From Flaveria trinervia (lineage: Eukaryota; Streptophyta; Magnoliopsida; Asterales; Asteraceae), in the NCBI GenBank assembly GCA_025506515.1, contig CM046452.1:71105080-71169079 (forward strand): a stretch of DNA of 64,000 bases. Direction: 5' to 3'. Numbering within the stretch: the first letter of the stretch is position 1; the number at the start of each line of letters is the position of its first letter. Positions 47,751 through 59,458 of this stretch are shown in pieces. The notes under the pieces are model-generated. The model saw nothing but the letters and a program-made list of their open reading frames with translations, ran no database searches and was not told the origin of the DNA. The translations under genes and the position numbers were made by a program.

Positions 47751-48038
47751 ATACGACGATTCTAATCATTTTATGCCAAGATCTTTTTGTACAAGTACAC
47801 CACGAGATTGACTCGGAGATTGAGAAGACTCCAAGAGGTTAAGGAAACAAGCGAAGCTTCTAAAGAAGTCAGCAAGTTCCTCAACACTAATTACTTCACC
47901 TCCGGTCACCGACATTTGGCAACATATACCCTTGTCAAGTAAATCTGAATCTGACACCGAATCACCATAACCTTCACAAACAACCACTACTCCACCACAA
48001 TCACCTATCCATCAAGAACGACCTCACCCGAACCAACC

Positions 48039-49479
48039 ATGGCAGGTCCAGCCGAACAAACCCTTAGACAATGGTCAACCCATGATGATACCCAACAACC
48101 CCTCTGCATAAACTACCCTGTTATGGTGAACTTTGAGCTGAAATCCAGTCTCATCCATTTGTTACCACTCTTTCGAGGCCTTGAGAATGAAGACCCTCAT
48201 AAGTTTCTCAAGGAATTCCATGTTGTGTGTTCCGAAATGAAGCCACACACCTTACTGAAGACCAAATCAAGCTTAGGGCATTTCCTTTGCTATGCAAGAT
48301 TCTGCTAAAGAATTGTTATATTACCTTCCATCGGGTTCGGTAAACACATGGAATGATCCTGCAAACTTGTTTTCAGAAAAGTACTTCCCGGAAGTCAAAG
48401 CCTCTATTCTACGCAAAGAGATCTTTGGGATTAAACAAACAAAAAAGAGAAGCGATGCATACTTATTGGGAAAGATTTAAGAAGCTATGTGCTCGATGCC
48501 TACAACATGGTATCTCGGAACATCAACTACTTCAATACTTTTGTGAAGGGTTAGCACCACTAGAGAGACATTTGATAAATGCCTTAACGGGGGAGTTCTA
48601 CTTGATAAAACACCAACCCAAATTAGAGCCTTGATATCCTCTATCACTGAAGATACCAAACATTCTTCATAAGAGGAAGGATGGTATGATGATGTATCAT
48701 GGGCGGTTAAAGAAGTGACCACTCCTCACATCGAAAACCAACTTGTTGAGTTGACTAAAGCTGTAATGCAACTCACAAAAGGCAATGAAGTTGAGCAAAA
48801 ACCTCGAGCGTGTGGAATATTCTTACAATTTGGACACCCCACTAACATATGTCCCACACTTCAAGAAGATGTTGAAGAAGCACAAGCAATAGGAGGTTAT
48901 CCAGGGCAGAATTCAAGATCTTATGAACAACAAAGAAATAATCAAAATTAGGGGCAAGCACGTAATGTTGGTTATCCACAAAGAGCCCTATAATTCCATC
49001 AAAGACCTCCATTTCAAATGCAAGGCAATCAACAAAACTATTAGCCTCGACAACAACAACAAGCAAGAAGCTCAGGGATGTCTTTGGAATATATTGTCAA
49101 GAGTTTAGCAACCAACACACACATGTTCCAGCAGGAAACAAAGGCTAGCATCAAAAACTTGGAGCAACAAATAACTCAATTGGCCAACTCGGTAAGCAAG
49201 ATAGAGTCCCAAGGTAGGCTACCTGTTCAAACCGAGACAAATTCTAAGCATAATGTATGTGCTATTACCTTGAGAAGTGGAAAGAGCTATGATTGTCTAG
49301 AAATAAAAGCAGAGGAAGAAGAAATTATGGTTGAGAATAATGATGTGGAAAAGAAAGACAAACCAAAACCTGATGAAGTTAAGGCAAAGTACACTCCTGC
49401 ACCTCCATTCCTTTCAAGACTAAAAGGTACACAAAAAAACGGGAAGAACAAGAAATCATGGAGACTTTTCGGAAGGTAG
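48039..49479 (+). pseudogene. Gag of the Athila-like element, broken
   Basis: Pieces at 48039-48308, 48292-48480, 48353-48634, 48715-48951 and 49078-49479 together show the Athila gag pattern: FRGLENEDPHKFLKEFH, then LYYLPSGSVNTWNDPANLF, then WERFKKLCARCLQHGISEHQ and EGLAPLERHLINAL. A damaged zinc knuckle follows (CGIFLQFGHPTNICP, first Cys pair reduced), then CAITLRSGKSYD near 49257. Frame breaks are at about 48300, 48480, 48640 and 48950-49080. Gag forms the particle. Nothing indicates a working copy. Confidence 0.88.
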
Positions 49480-49960
49480 AGGTAAACATTTCACTTCTTG
49501 ATGCTATTAAGAAAGTTCCAAGGTATTCTAAATTTTTAAAGGAACTTTGCACGTCAAAAAAGAATCTAAAAGGTAATGAAACGGTAAAGGTAAGTGAAAA
49601 TGTTTCTTATATTTTACAAAAGAGATTACCCCCAAAGTGTAAGGATCTAGGTATTTTCACCGTTTCTTGTAAATAGGAGAATGTTAGTATTCGTAGAGCA
49701 ATGCTTGACCTTGGAGCCTCTATTAACGTTCTACCATACTTAATTTTTAAAACACTTAAAGTAGGACTGTTAAAGAGGACCGGGGTAGTCATTCAATTGG
49801 CCGATAAGTCTATAGTACATCCAAAAGGTGTATTAGAGGATTTGTTGGTTCAAGTGAATAAACTAGTGTTACTAGCAGATTTTTATGTGTTAGATATGAA
49901 GGATGATAACTTTCCAAATTCAAGTGCTATTTTGTTGGAAGACCATTTTTAAAAACTGCT
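49480..49960 (+). pseudogene. Protease region of the Athila-like element
   Basis: The end of Gag (SLLDAIKKVPRYSKFLKELC) is followed, after a stop near 49675, by MLDLGASINVLPYLIFKTL, the DLGAS-type active site of Athila proteases, then VIQLADKSIVHPKGVLEDLL and LADFYVLDM. The frame ends near 49952. 49961-50330 contains only scraps in several frames, with no reverse transcriptase. Confidence 0.88.
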
Positions 49961-50333
49961 AGAACTAAGATTGATGTTTATAATGGTACACTTTCTATGG
50001 AGTTTGACTGGGAGATAATCAATTTTAACATAGATGATGCAATACGATATCCAATGATATTTCTTCTTTGAATTGCTTAGATATTATTGAACCTTTAACT
50101 GATGATTGTTTTGAGTTATCTAACCATGATGTTCTAGCATTGGTGTTAATAGAAATATTGATAAATTAATAACAAATGAGCTTACTAAAAAGTTCAAGCT
50201 TGGGGAGGTATTAATGGAAGTCTTGGTATTCATAAGTACAAAAAAGAAAATAAATTATGAAGAATAAAAAATAGAATTACTAATTACTGATGAAAAAGCT
50301 TTTCTATTTATTCCACAGTCACCAGACTGAATA

Positions 50334-52394
50334 TGTCACACCCCGACTAACGGTGGAATCATCGGGGCGGACGAATGGGAGATGATTTCTCATAGAACAT
50401 GGAACTAATTAAGTTGAAATATTATTAAATATCATTATTTATTAAAACATTACAAGACAAAAGGTTCATACAAGACAAAAACATCAAACAAAGAAATAAC
50501 ATGTTAAGTTAAACTAGGTCCAAGTCTTATATGAGCATGAAGAGAATCCATAAGTAGTAAACCTAAAACATGTTAAAAATAAAAGGTCAACTTTGAAAAT
50601 TGGTGAGATTTCCATAGTTTTCAATATATAAGTATATAAAAGATGGCAATACATGTTGTAAGTTAGAGAACAAAGTAACTAGGGATGTAAGACAGAATGC
50701 ACAATCAAACCTTGACAAAGTTTTACAAGTCTCAAATGTTTACAAGTATATACGATTAGTTAAGTGTACTTGGATCAACCAAGCAGGCTTGTCAGGCCCA
50801 TAGATCTATGACGTAGCCAGGCTAGCCATAGTTAATGATTGTACATATATTCGACATTACATGGTAGCTACAAAGTTCAACTAATCACAACACACAAGTA
50901 AATTGCCATAAGTTTACAAGTATCAAACGTTTACAAGTGCAAAGGTTATAAAGTAATATGTTTCACCCCAAAGTGTGAAAATATGAAAAAGGGGTATAGA
51001 AATACTCACATGGAAAAATAAGTATAAGAATGATGATAAGATGTTAAATAAGGCTCCAACAATTTCTTTTACAAGATACCTAACGTATATATATTCCAAT
51101 GTTAAGTTTAAAGATAAGATTAATGAGTAAACGTGAACTAGGGTTTCAATTGGAAATTTGGGGATTTTTAATAAATAAGCAAAATAAAATAAAGCAATCG
51201 TTTATGTTTTGGGTTCATAATGTTGGAATCAATCAATTAAAAATAAGAATTCAATGACTTATTGAATTAGTAATGATTAAATATGATATGTGAAAAGAGA
51301 TAAATGATTCAATAATTAATTATTTAAAATTTGCTAAACGTAACTAATTAATATTTACTTTAAATGAACTTAAAACTATCATTTTATAAGATTTTTAAAC
51401 GTTTTAATTGATCTTTGAAAAAGTCTTATAATATCAAAACTTTAAAACAATAATAAGGAAATAATAGAAAATTATATTGTTTTATAAGTTCCACAAACTT
51501 AAATAAAGTTTAAGAAATAACGTTATTAACTAATTATATATGACGTGATTAAATGAATAAATGAATAATTAATTATTAAAATAATTATTTAAATAACTAT
51601 TTGAATAATTGTACATCTAACATATAGATTTATAATGTTTTAGAATAATCCACATTTGAACCATAATAGATTTATAACATTTAAATTACATAAAATAATT
51701 ACTAATTTTTCCAATAATCTTTGTTATCTTTTATAAAGTAATTAATTTGAAATCATAAGTTTTTATTACCTTAAAAATTAGTTTAATAATTTCTGAAATG
51801 TTTTAATTACAAATTAATTTATAGAGTTTAAAATTATATAAAAATGGCTTAAAAAATAAATGCCAGAGGCTAGGTTCGAACCCAAGACCTCCAGTTTACT
51901 GGTATAGAGTAGCAACCAGTTGGGCTAAGGCCCGAATCTGTTAAGATTTGGAAAATAATTTATAAATTCAATAACTAAAGAAAACCCCAATTTCTCAAGA
52001 ACCCTAGAATCGATTTGCCTCAAATTGAACATGAATTCACAGTTGTTAACGAAATCCCACTTAGAGCTTTTGATCCCTAAGTGAAATCGAGTATATAGAT
52101 GAGTGAAACTTACTTGATTGGGTTCGGGTCCGATGAAGACGATGGCAAGAACCATTGCCACCACGAGGATGCAGATTCAAGGTGTAAACGTTGATGTTAT
52201 TCAAATTAACTTTGCAGATAGATCTTAGTAATGATGTTAAGCAAATGCCCTCTGCCAATTGTGTTAAATAATGCTTCGATCATAGGTCACGATTAGTTGC
52301 AGGTCGAAGATGAAGGTGATGATCCAATTTGTTGTTTATAAGTTTGGTGAATAGAATTGGTGGTTCAGGTAGCTTCTCGAGATCAAAAGGAAGG
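50334..52394 (+). repeat. Gypsy-type LTR fragment, family X (copy B)
   Basis: It starts TGTCACACCCCGAC. It matches copy A (3630-5430, opposite strand) best at 50600-51010. It has AT-rich middle sequence, a tRNA-like stretch at 51868-51935 and no coding capacity. It is cut at 52394 by the SIRE LTR end. Confidence 0.6.
51868..51935 (-). other. tRNA-like stretch in family X, with A- and B-box matches
   Basis: On the minus strand TTAGCCCAACTGG (51916-51928) fits the Pol III A box, and GGGTTCGAACCTAG (51870-51883) fits the B box. The distance of about 33 bp between them is tRNA-like. No full cloverleaf is apparent. It may be a SINE head or an independent Pol III-like element in the LTR. Confidence 0.45.
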
Positions 52395-53189
52395 TGCAGG
52401 ATCGTTGAAGGGGTTAGTTACAACACAACAACATAAAGAAGAGATTAACTAAACTTTAATCAAACAGTAAACTGGATTAACCAAGTGTTGAGATACTAAG
52501 AACACAAGTAAGAGACAGAACACAAAGAACACAAGTATTTGGTCTTCAAGAATGCAGTATATTGCCTTCTCTATGTTCTATTACAAGTGTTACAAAAGCA
52601 TATTTGAAAGATACAAGAACATGATATACTTATACTACATCCTACAGCCGGCTATACTTTGAAAGCCAGCCGGATGCAATTGACTAGACACAAACAAAAT
52701 CAATTGTAGAGTCAAAAGGCAGATTGCCTTTTGACTTGTGACTATGACATGCCATAGCTCACATCCTTATCTATTACAAAAAGGATAAAGTACATAAAGT
52801 AGAAAGTTACAGACTCAAGACCTCAATGTACAGTTACCAAAAGCATGGACCTTTTCACCAACTCATGTAAGTTGGTGACTTGCAGAGGTGCAGTGGAAAG
52901 GTGTCCAGCTTTATGGACCAGTACATCAGATAAAGCATGTTACTAAAAGTCTTCGGAAGAAACCTGTCTTCATGAGTTGAAGCTTTGGAAGACTTTGTCT
53001 CTGAGGCTTCGAAAGACTTCATATTTGGCTTTGGAAGATATTGGTCTTGGCTTCAGAAGATTTCACACTTAGAGTATTTTTTTGTTTCATGTATGAAACT
53101 TCCTAAGCTTCTTCTTTAATGCACTTGTGCAGCATGCAGGAAAGACTTAAGATGTTTAGGTTGCATCAGCCACTTTGTTAATCTCTACA
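52395..53189 (-). repeat. SIRE-type copia LTR (copy B, 795 bp)
   Basis: Read on minus it starts TGTAGAGAT after the polypurine tract (53190-53203) and ends GATCCTGCA. It is the same family as 2144-2922. The TATA-like box is at 52629-52634. Most CTTCCGAAG motifs of the A copy are mutated here. Confidence 0.88.
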
Positions 53190-53230
53190 AACTCCCCCTA
53201 GGCTGATGCTACCAAAACACTTTGAAAACT

Positions 53231-54583
53231 TCAGATATTAACAGTCCTCATTAGGATGATCACCATTCCTTTCTTCATAAGATGATCTGGATCCTTCAGG
53301 CTGTCAAAGTGTCTTCTCATGTGAAAGAGGTCATGCAGAGGCAACTGAAACATATCTTGCCATGTATAAATGTCTTTAATGCCTTCATCTCTAATAACAT
53401 GCCATCTTTCTGGATTTGTGGTGTATCCCCAAGACAAGATGGGTCTTTCTATTTCTAGATGAGCTATTTGAATTGGAGTTGGTGAAGCTTCCTCTGGATG
53501 CACATCCTCAGGCTGTTCTGATTCATCCTGAGGTTTCGAAGGGGATGCAGGCTTCTTCTTCTTCTTAGGCTTTGGTCTAGAAGCCATCCTCTTCTTTCTC
53601 TTTCCAAATTTTAACTGAGAAGACTGGCCTAGAGCACCAGATTGATCTTCACTGTCTTTCTTAGTTGGGACTTCCTCTTTCTCAGGTTCAGATGGAGAGG
53701 GAGGTTGACCCTGCTGTGGATCAAAAGATGAAGCTTGCTGAGCATTAGCAGGAGGTCCGGGTTGTGTTGTCTCTGGTTGTTCAACCTTAACCTCCACTTC
53801 AGGTGGAGCCTGACTTGGAGTGGAGTGTAAGACAGTGAGCTCTCCACTCTTAATCTTCTGCTTGATTACCCTGATATGCTCATCCATAGTGGATAGAGAC
53901 ATGGGTCCAAGTCTCCTTCTGGAGAATCCATATAGCTTCAAGAAGCTCATCATCCTCTGCCTATCAGCAGACTTCTTCATGCTCTTTTGGATGATGGCTC
54001 TTGATTTTGCAGCTTCTTCCCTTAGCTTCTTCTTTGTTGTCTTTCTTTCCTTGACTAGCTCAAGCTCAAGTTGTTTTAAGTACTCAAACTTAATATAGTT
54101 ATAAGGCAAGGAAAGGAGTGCATCTGCCTGATAGAAGCCTATGGCACTCAAGTAGTTAATCATCTTGATTTTGTCTTCTTCTTTATCTACCTGAGGTTCT
54201 TGTTGAACCACATCCTCTTGTTCAGGACTTTCTTGAACTGGTGAGAGGGTAGGCATACCTTTGTACAGTCTTTTTCTTCTTCTATCTTCTTTGACTTGTA
54301 CTAGGAGTTCTGCATCTTCTGCCTCCTTCTTCTCTCTTGACCTTTCCAGTTCAACCAGTTCATTCAATTCATCCAAGGGGAGATAAATGACACTATCTAT
54401 GTCATAGTTCCTAGTCTGCAGATAGTTAATCCTGACTGCCCTTAACCCATTATTCTGAGTATCTGGTCTGGGGGCAGCCCTGATTGCAGACTCCATAAGT
54501 CTTGGAGACTCAGCAGAGGAACTTTCTCCCCTTAGCCTCCTTTCCCTCTCTCTCTCCTCCTCCTCAATCTCCTTAGATGCCAT
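53231..54583 (-). pseudogene. Env-like frame, C-terminal 450-codon open piece (SIRE copy B)
   Basis: The longest open frame in the window, 450 codons without a stop. It opens in Glu/Arg-rich coiled coil, then LRAVRINYLQTRNYDIDS near residue 47, a LERSREKKEAEDAELL coil, a second coil near 150-230 (KQLELELVKERKTTKKKLREE) and a Pro/Gln/Ser-rich spacer. A Lys-rich stretch (PKPKKKKKPASPSKP) that could act in nuclear localisation follows, then a C-terminal module with RWHVIRDEGIKDIYTWQDMF. It ends shortly before the polypurine tract. It is a fragment of a longer frame broken near 54583. Its role in SIRE-type elements is unknown; the term envelope-like is positional. Confidence 0.8.
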
Positions 54584-55768
54584 CTTTCTTTTCCTTTATC
54601 ACTCACAGACCTTTGTGACTCAGGGTGGAGAGAGCTTTGGCCTTCATTGCTTGTTGCAGCATCTGAGCTCAAGCCAAAGGGAGGTTGAGAAGCACCTTCA
54701 CCAGCAGGTGTCTCAGAAGGAATATGGATCTCTGCAGCAGTTGGAGATGATGTGACAGGGCTATCAGGTTTTGTCACTGGGCCTTCAGTCAAGGTTTCCT
54801 CTATGAAGTTAATCTTAGGGTCTGCCTCAACATCTAATTGACCGATGACATTGCTTGATTGCCTAAGTCTCCTTCTTAAGCTGAACTCTGCAGTGATCCC
54901 GTCTTGGATTCTTTTAGCTAGTCTGTCAGCTTGTCTTGATTGGCTTGGGTTGACAAGTGGCATGTTGACTAGATCCAGACCTTCATAATAGTCCAAGGGC
55001 TGAAAATTGAAGACTTCTTGTTGTCCTTGAACTCTTATGATGATTAAGGCCTTCCTGTTGTTGTCATACCTCAACCCAATGATGTGATTGGAAAATGGTG
55101 AAGGTGACATAGCCCTTGGTATCCCATCCTAAAACAGTCTCTCTGTATGAAGGAGTCTGTGTAGTCCACATCAATGTGAACTAGAGGAGGTTGCTGAGAA
55201 TGCACAGTTGCAAGTGAGGATGGTGAGTCCTCAATGTCCATTCTCTCTGAAAAAACTCCCAGGTTCGTGGTTGTAATGACTTTCTCCCCCTTTTTGGTAG
55301 CATCACCCACTTGCATAAGTGAGCTGGAAGATAGGTCGATCACATCCACAGGTTCTTGTGTTCCTGGTTGAGCTCTCCTTAAGGGTCTCCCAGTTAGTTT
55401 TTCCTTAGGATATGAAATCTCAAGTTGCTGATCATTGATCCTGTTGTGTAGGGTAGTCACCTAAGATTCAAGGTGACTGACCTTTGAGACTAGGTAAATG
55501 CATGTTTTAGACAATTTTTGCACCAGTAGTCTCAGATTCCCCTCATCTTCATCAGAAGATTCATTGGGGGATGAGATGATTGGACCAGAGTCCTCTCTCT
55601 CACCACCAGCTTGAGGTTCTTGGCTACTGTTTTCCTCTGCTCACTGGCAATCTCAGTTGAGATGTCAGTGGGCTGAGTTGCCATGGTTGAGGTCTTAATG
55701 ATGTAATCACTTTCAAAAGTGAGAGCCTCTTCCATATGGACATCCTGAACAGGTTCAGGAGTGTCCAC
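54532..55768 (-). pseudogene. Env-like frame, central pieces (SIRE copy B)
   Basis: Pieces 55768-55532, 55460-55071 and 55110-54532 follow one another with frame changes. They include the ATKKGEK run (near 55300), DIEDSPSSLATVHSQQPP, and the module RYDNNRKALIIIRV...GLDLVNMPLVNPS, which matches 250-420 of copy A and 14285-13935 of the other copia element. The Ser/Pro/Glu-rich tail leads into the 450-codon piece, overlapping it by about 50 bp in another frame. Confidence 0.75.
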
Positions 55769-55783
55769 CTCAGTTGTAGGTGA

Positions 55784-56640
55784 CTAATGTGGGATAGATG
55801 TAGGAGACTCAGGAGTACTCATCTCTCTTTGAGTAGGTAGAAAGAAGAGAGATTCATTATACTCACTAAAACCTATATCTTCATCAGTATAGAAGTCAAG
55901 GTTGGGAATTGGTTGGTTGAGATCTATAGGCTGGGGATGGTAACTGTCCCCTGAAGGTTGATCACTTGATTGTTGAGACTCAGAGTGATGGCTTAAGGCA
56001 GTAGGGCTAATGAGCTCATCAGGCTGAGCATGAGGAACCTCAGCACTGATTCTTGAAGAGATAGGAGTGGTATGCTCCTCAAGAGAAGTGGGAGCTCCAA
56101 TGTCCACTTCTTCTTGTATGGGTGAGTATATGGGGGCCTCCACAGACTGAATAGCCTGAGCAGGGGTTCGTTTGGATTTTCTTTGGTAAGTGATGGTGAT
56201 TTGAGGCTGTGAGAGTGGTTGGGAAAAAGTAGGTGTGGGTTCAACACTAGCTTGTGCTGCTAGGTTGTCACCTTGAGCAATGAGCTCTAACATTTTTGGG
56301 ACTAGGGATGTTTCTACCCCAAAGAATCCAACAGTGGGCTTTCTCAGTATTTTAAAGATGTCAGGCTTCATCTGTCCCAATTTAAGAATGTTACATGTTT
56401 CCCTCAACTTTGAGCCTAGTTCACAGTTAAGAATGTACTGGACATATCTAGGAAACATGTAATACTCTAAGGAGTCTAAATTAGCAAGTAAATTTGTATA
56501 AACAAACTGAGAATACCTGAATTTGACCCCCTGAACTATTCCATGGATTATGAAGGAGAGATCCTCAGGAATCTGGTCCCATCCACCATGCTTGTTTGAT
56601 AAGCTATGGATGACCACATGGAGTAGAAATCTCCACTGGG
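55784..56640 (-). pseudogene. Env-like frame, N-terminal piece (SIRE copy B), truncated
   Basis: A 277-codon open piece from 56617 carries KHGGWDQIPEDLSFIIHGIV, YSQFVYTNLLANLDSLEYY and MFPRYVQYILN. It corresponds to GWDSFPVDIASPI and YLMYPRFLQ of the other copia element and then becomes Pro/Ser/Glu-rich. In-frame similarity continues a few codons upstream to about 56640, where it joins the polypurine end of element Y. The beginning of the frame and all of pol are therefore missing. Confidence 0.75.
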
Positions 56641-57874
56641 ATGATGTTACAATCTCCCCTACTTTAAGAAATTTTGTCCCGAAATTTAATCACGAGGGGA
56701 CTAATTTCAAGTACATGGGGAGACTTGAATTCGATTTCAAGTTTTCACATAAACTCTTAGAAGCGTTCTAATTCCACAAGTTTAACTATGATGCTTTGTT
56801 ACGCTTAAGTTTGTCAAGTTTCATAGTTCATGATTTCATGTGTTTTTTTGGCAAAGGGTACAAGATCATTAAGTTATAATTTTAGTTGATAAACTTTTGT
56901 ATTTTAAACAGTTCAAGATGATTAGAAAGGTTTTGGCATGAGGAAAACACCAAGTATTAGATCGATACGAGACTAGGCTTAACGAATATGAGAAATAAGT
57001 TCAAGACACTTTTGAATGGAATAGGGAATTCATAAGAGCTTCTCAAGGAAAATAATTTTAACAGGGTTCTTAGATGATTGATTCTTGTTTACTTATATCA
57101 TTAAGGTTTCAAGGTTTCATTAGTTTAACGTTGATATGAGAATCATGTTTGTTAAAAATAAAGATTCAATTTAGAATGAAAAGATCGTTGTAATAGGTTT
57201 TCAGGGTAAGTGCGGTTTTGGGGAAGGTGTTTAGAAAGATTTTTAAGGGTCATTAAGAGAAATAGAATAATGAGTTTAAGATTCAAGGGAACAAAATCAA
57301 TGAAGAAACGAGTCAAAATAACAAGATGATTCGAGTGTAACGTTCGGTTTACAAACCAAAGCATTATGTTGACTTATCAAAGTATTAGGTCAACTATAAC
57401 CTTAATGAAGACATGCGTACCTATAAGCGGACACTCACCCCAAGGGTTCCCAGGTAAGGTAAACGGATCCATCAGTTGATTTGGATTTATACGAATACAT
57501 TACCTAGACAGAACACCTCAAGATACAGCATCCTACTCTTCCAGCATTACATGTTTCAAGTTATAGGACATAGACTTTGACGAGACTTGAAAACCACGAA
57601 TAACGATTCAAAAGCACATTTTGAAAACCATTTGATTCAGGCATATAATGGCTTAGAATATGATTTAAGGTTCGTGTGTGCATTGATAAGATTCAAGGTA
57701 TAAGCATAAACACATAAGGCATATAATCATATAATCAAGTATAACCACATAAGGCACATAAAGCACATAAAGTCATATCTAAGCATATAAAATACATGAG
57801 AGGACTCATGTGTAAAGGTACTTAGTTATAGTCTATGTCATTCCATTTCTAATAACCTAAATCCCTATAACCAT
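56641..57874 (-). other. Noncoding interior of element Y (non-autonomous LTR element)
   Basis: On the minus strand this runs from the primer site to a polypurine tract (CTTAAAGTAGGGGAG at 56654-56668) preceded by TTTCGGGACAAAATTTC, the usual end of gypsy pol. The 1.2 kb between shows no coding domain. It fits a LARD-like or internally deleted element. TGTAAC at 56651-56646 could be the remains of its 3' LTR start. Confidence 0.6.
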
Positions 57875-57888
57875 GGCTCTGATACCAA
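57875..57888 (-). other. Primer-binding site of element Y
   Basis: On minus TTGGTATCAGAGCC (tRNA-Met type) lies two bases after the LTR end near 57891. Confidence 0.9.
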
Positions 57889-57890
57889 TC

Positions 57891-58157
57891 TAACTTTCAA
57901 AGTTGACTTTATTTTTAACATGTTTTAGGTTTACTACTTATGGATTCTCTTCATGCTCATATAAGACTTGGACCTAGTTTAACTTAACATGTTATTTCTT
58001 TGTTTGATGCTTTTGTCTTGTATGAACTTTTTGTCTTGTAATGTTTTAATAAATAATGATATTTAATAATATTTCAACTTAATTAGTTCCATGTGCTATG
58101 AGCAATCATCTCCTATTCGTCCGCCCCGATGATTCCCCCATCGGTTAGGGTGTGACA
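57891..58157 (-). repeat. 5' LTR of element Y (about 267 bp)
   Basis: It starts TGTCACACCC at 58157 with a small hairpin (CCGATG...CATCGG) and ends near the primer site. It is an inverted match to 50334-50600, the first part of family X LTR copy B. At 267 bp it is far shorter than the X copies, so the LTRs of the two differ in length or Y has an internal deletion. Confidence 0.7.
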
Positions 58158-58162
58158 AAATA

Positions 58163-59442
58163 AGACTTTCAAATGTCTAGCCAAAGACATTAAAGAGAGG
58201 CGCTACGCGGGAGGCAACCTATATTTTGTTTGTTTTTCTATTTCTATCTTGTTCTATATTTTTTAGTTATTTATTTTCATCTTTTGCAAAAAAAAGTATC
58301 AAACAGAAGGTTAAAATGGTCGCGTGACGATTGCTTTATAAGACAGACACAGCCACGTAAACTTCTAAGTAAAAAAAATGTTAAAACTTGTCTCTAACCA
58401 GAATCGCTACTTGGCTTCTTCCTGACCTTGACTTAACAACCACATCTATCCTTCGTTCTTTTCACCACCCCACCATTAACCACCTCAGCAAAGTTCATCC
58501 CACTCTCTACTCCAAGTCTTGAGTACGACGCTAAATTCAAAGCTTGGGGAGAGGTAATTTAATTTCTTTTCGTCTTAGTTATCATTCAATTACATATTGC
58601 ATTTAGGGTTGCATTATAGTCATGGTAATATTAGGATTTCATTTCATTTAGTTAACATGGTCATGGTAATATTAGGTATGCATTACATTAGTGTAAAAAA
58701 AGTCAAAAAAAGGAAGAATGTAACACTTCCGTAGCCTTGGGAAAGATTTTGAGAATAACATGAAAAATAATATTACCCTTTATTATGCTAATCGTAGGTT
58801 TCATATACAAAGAGGTTGATAGTAATAAATAGATAGATGTGCTCTGTTATGCTAGTGCCCTTTGTTCTTGGTTTACAAGGATAAAACACTTAATAGTCAT
58901 GTGTGCCTAATACCGATCTAATCACATAAGGAGACTGAGACCTAGCAAAAATAGGTTGAGAGTCAAGTCCAAATAAAAAAAGAAAAAAAGAAAAAGAAAA
59001 AAAGAGAGAAAAAAGAAGAAGTTAGTTATATGATAAAGAAGCCGTAATAATAGCAAAATCATTTGTGATCTCGTGTGGTGAAAAATTGACCACTTGCTCT
59101 CTATAGTCCTTGAGTTTAGGAAGGTTTCCACCATGTGAAGAAAGGTGTTGGCACACTTAAATGACAAATTTAATACGCATTAATTCATATGAAACGATAA
59201 ATCCAAAACTTAAGGGCTAGAGGAGCATAACTAGCAAATTGAGTACATTTGTTTATAAAAATCTTAAAAGCCTAATTTTCTCACGACAACTGAAAATTAG
59301 CATAATAAGATGATTTTATGCTCATACTTCTCACGCGGGGCTAAGAATGATATTGCCAATATTTTAATTATATGACTATATGTCTTGTTTTCACTTTTCG
59401 GTTTATTCCTAGTTTTGACTTTCTTGAGGACAAGGAAAGGTT
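58163..59442 (+). other. 3' untranslated part of the Athila-like element
   Basis: It resumes after the composite with AGACTTTCAAATGTCTAGCC and GGCGCTACGCGGGAGGCAACC-type sequence, characteristic of the end of Athila pol and what follows. It includes an A/G-rich tract at 58972-59022. No supported frame. Confidence 0.65.
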
Positions 59443-59458
59443 TAAGCTTGGAGAGATT
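59443..59458 (+). other. Polypurine tract of the Athila-like element
   Basis: AAGCTTGGAGAGATT lies directly upstream of the 3' LTR. AAGCTTGGGGAG-type tracts are usual for this group. Confidence 0.85.

Larger units (their letters stand above)
50334..58157. mobile_element. Composite insertion with inverted LTR-start ends, nested in the Athila-like element
   Basis: Left end TGTCACACCCCGACTAACGG, right end the reverse complement of TGTCACACCCTAACCGATGG. The outer ~265 bp of both sides are inverted copies of each other. Flanks GAATA (50329-50333) and AAATA (58158-58162) could be a 5-bp duplication with one change. Inside are family X LTR (50334-52394, plus), a 3' SIRE copia piece (52395-56640, minus) and a minus-strand non-autonomous element Y (56641-58157). 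The parts suggest several insertions and a deletion or inversion rather than one clean element. Confidence 0.6.

Noticed and set aside
52061..52258. Possible small host exon (65 codons, minus) followed by GTAAGTTT
   Set aside because: It lies in family X LTR sequence, has a poorly conserved counterpart in copy A without an open frame, and shows no recognisable domain.
53820..54098. Plus-strand open frame of 92 codons (and its twin at 1247-1525 minus)
   Set aside because: Exact antisense of the env-like coiled-coil region in both copies; coding similarity belongs to the other strand.
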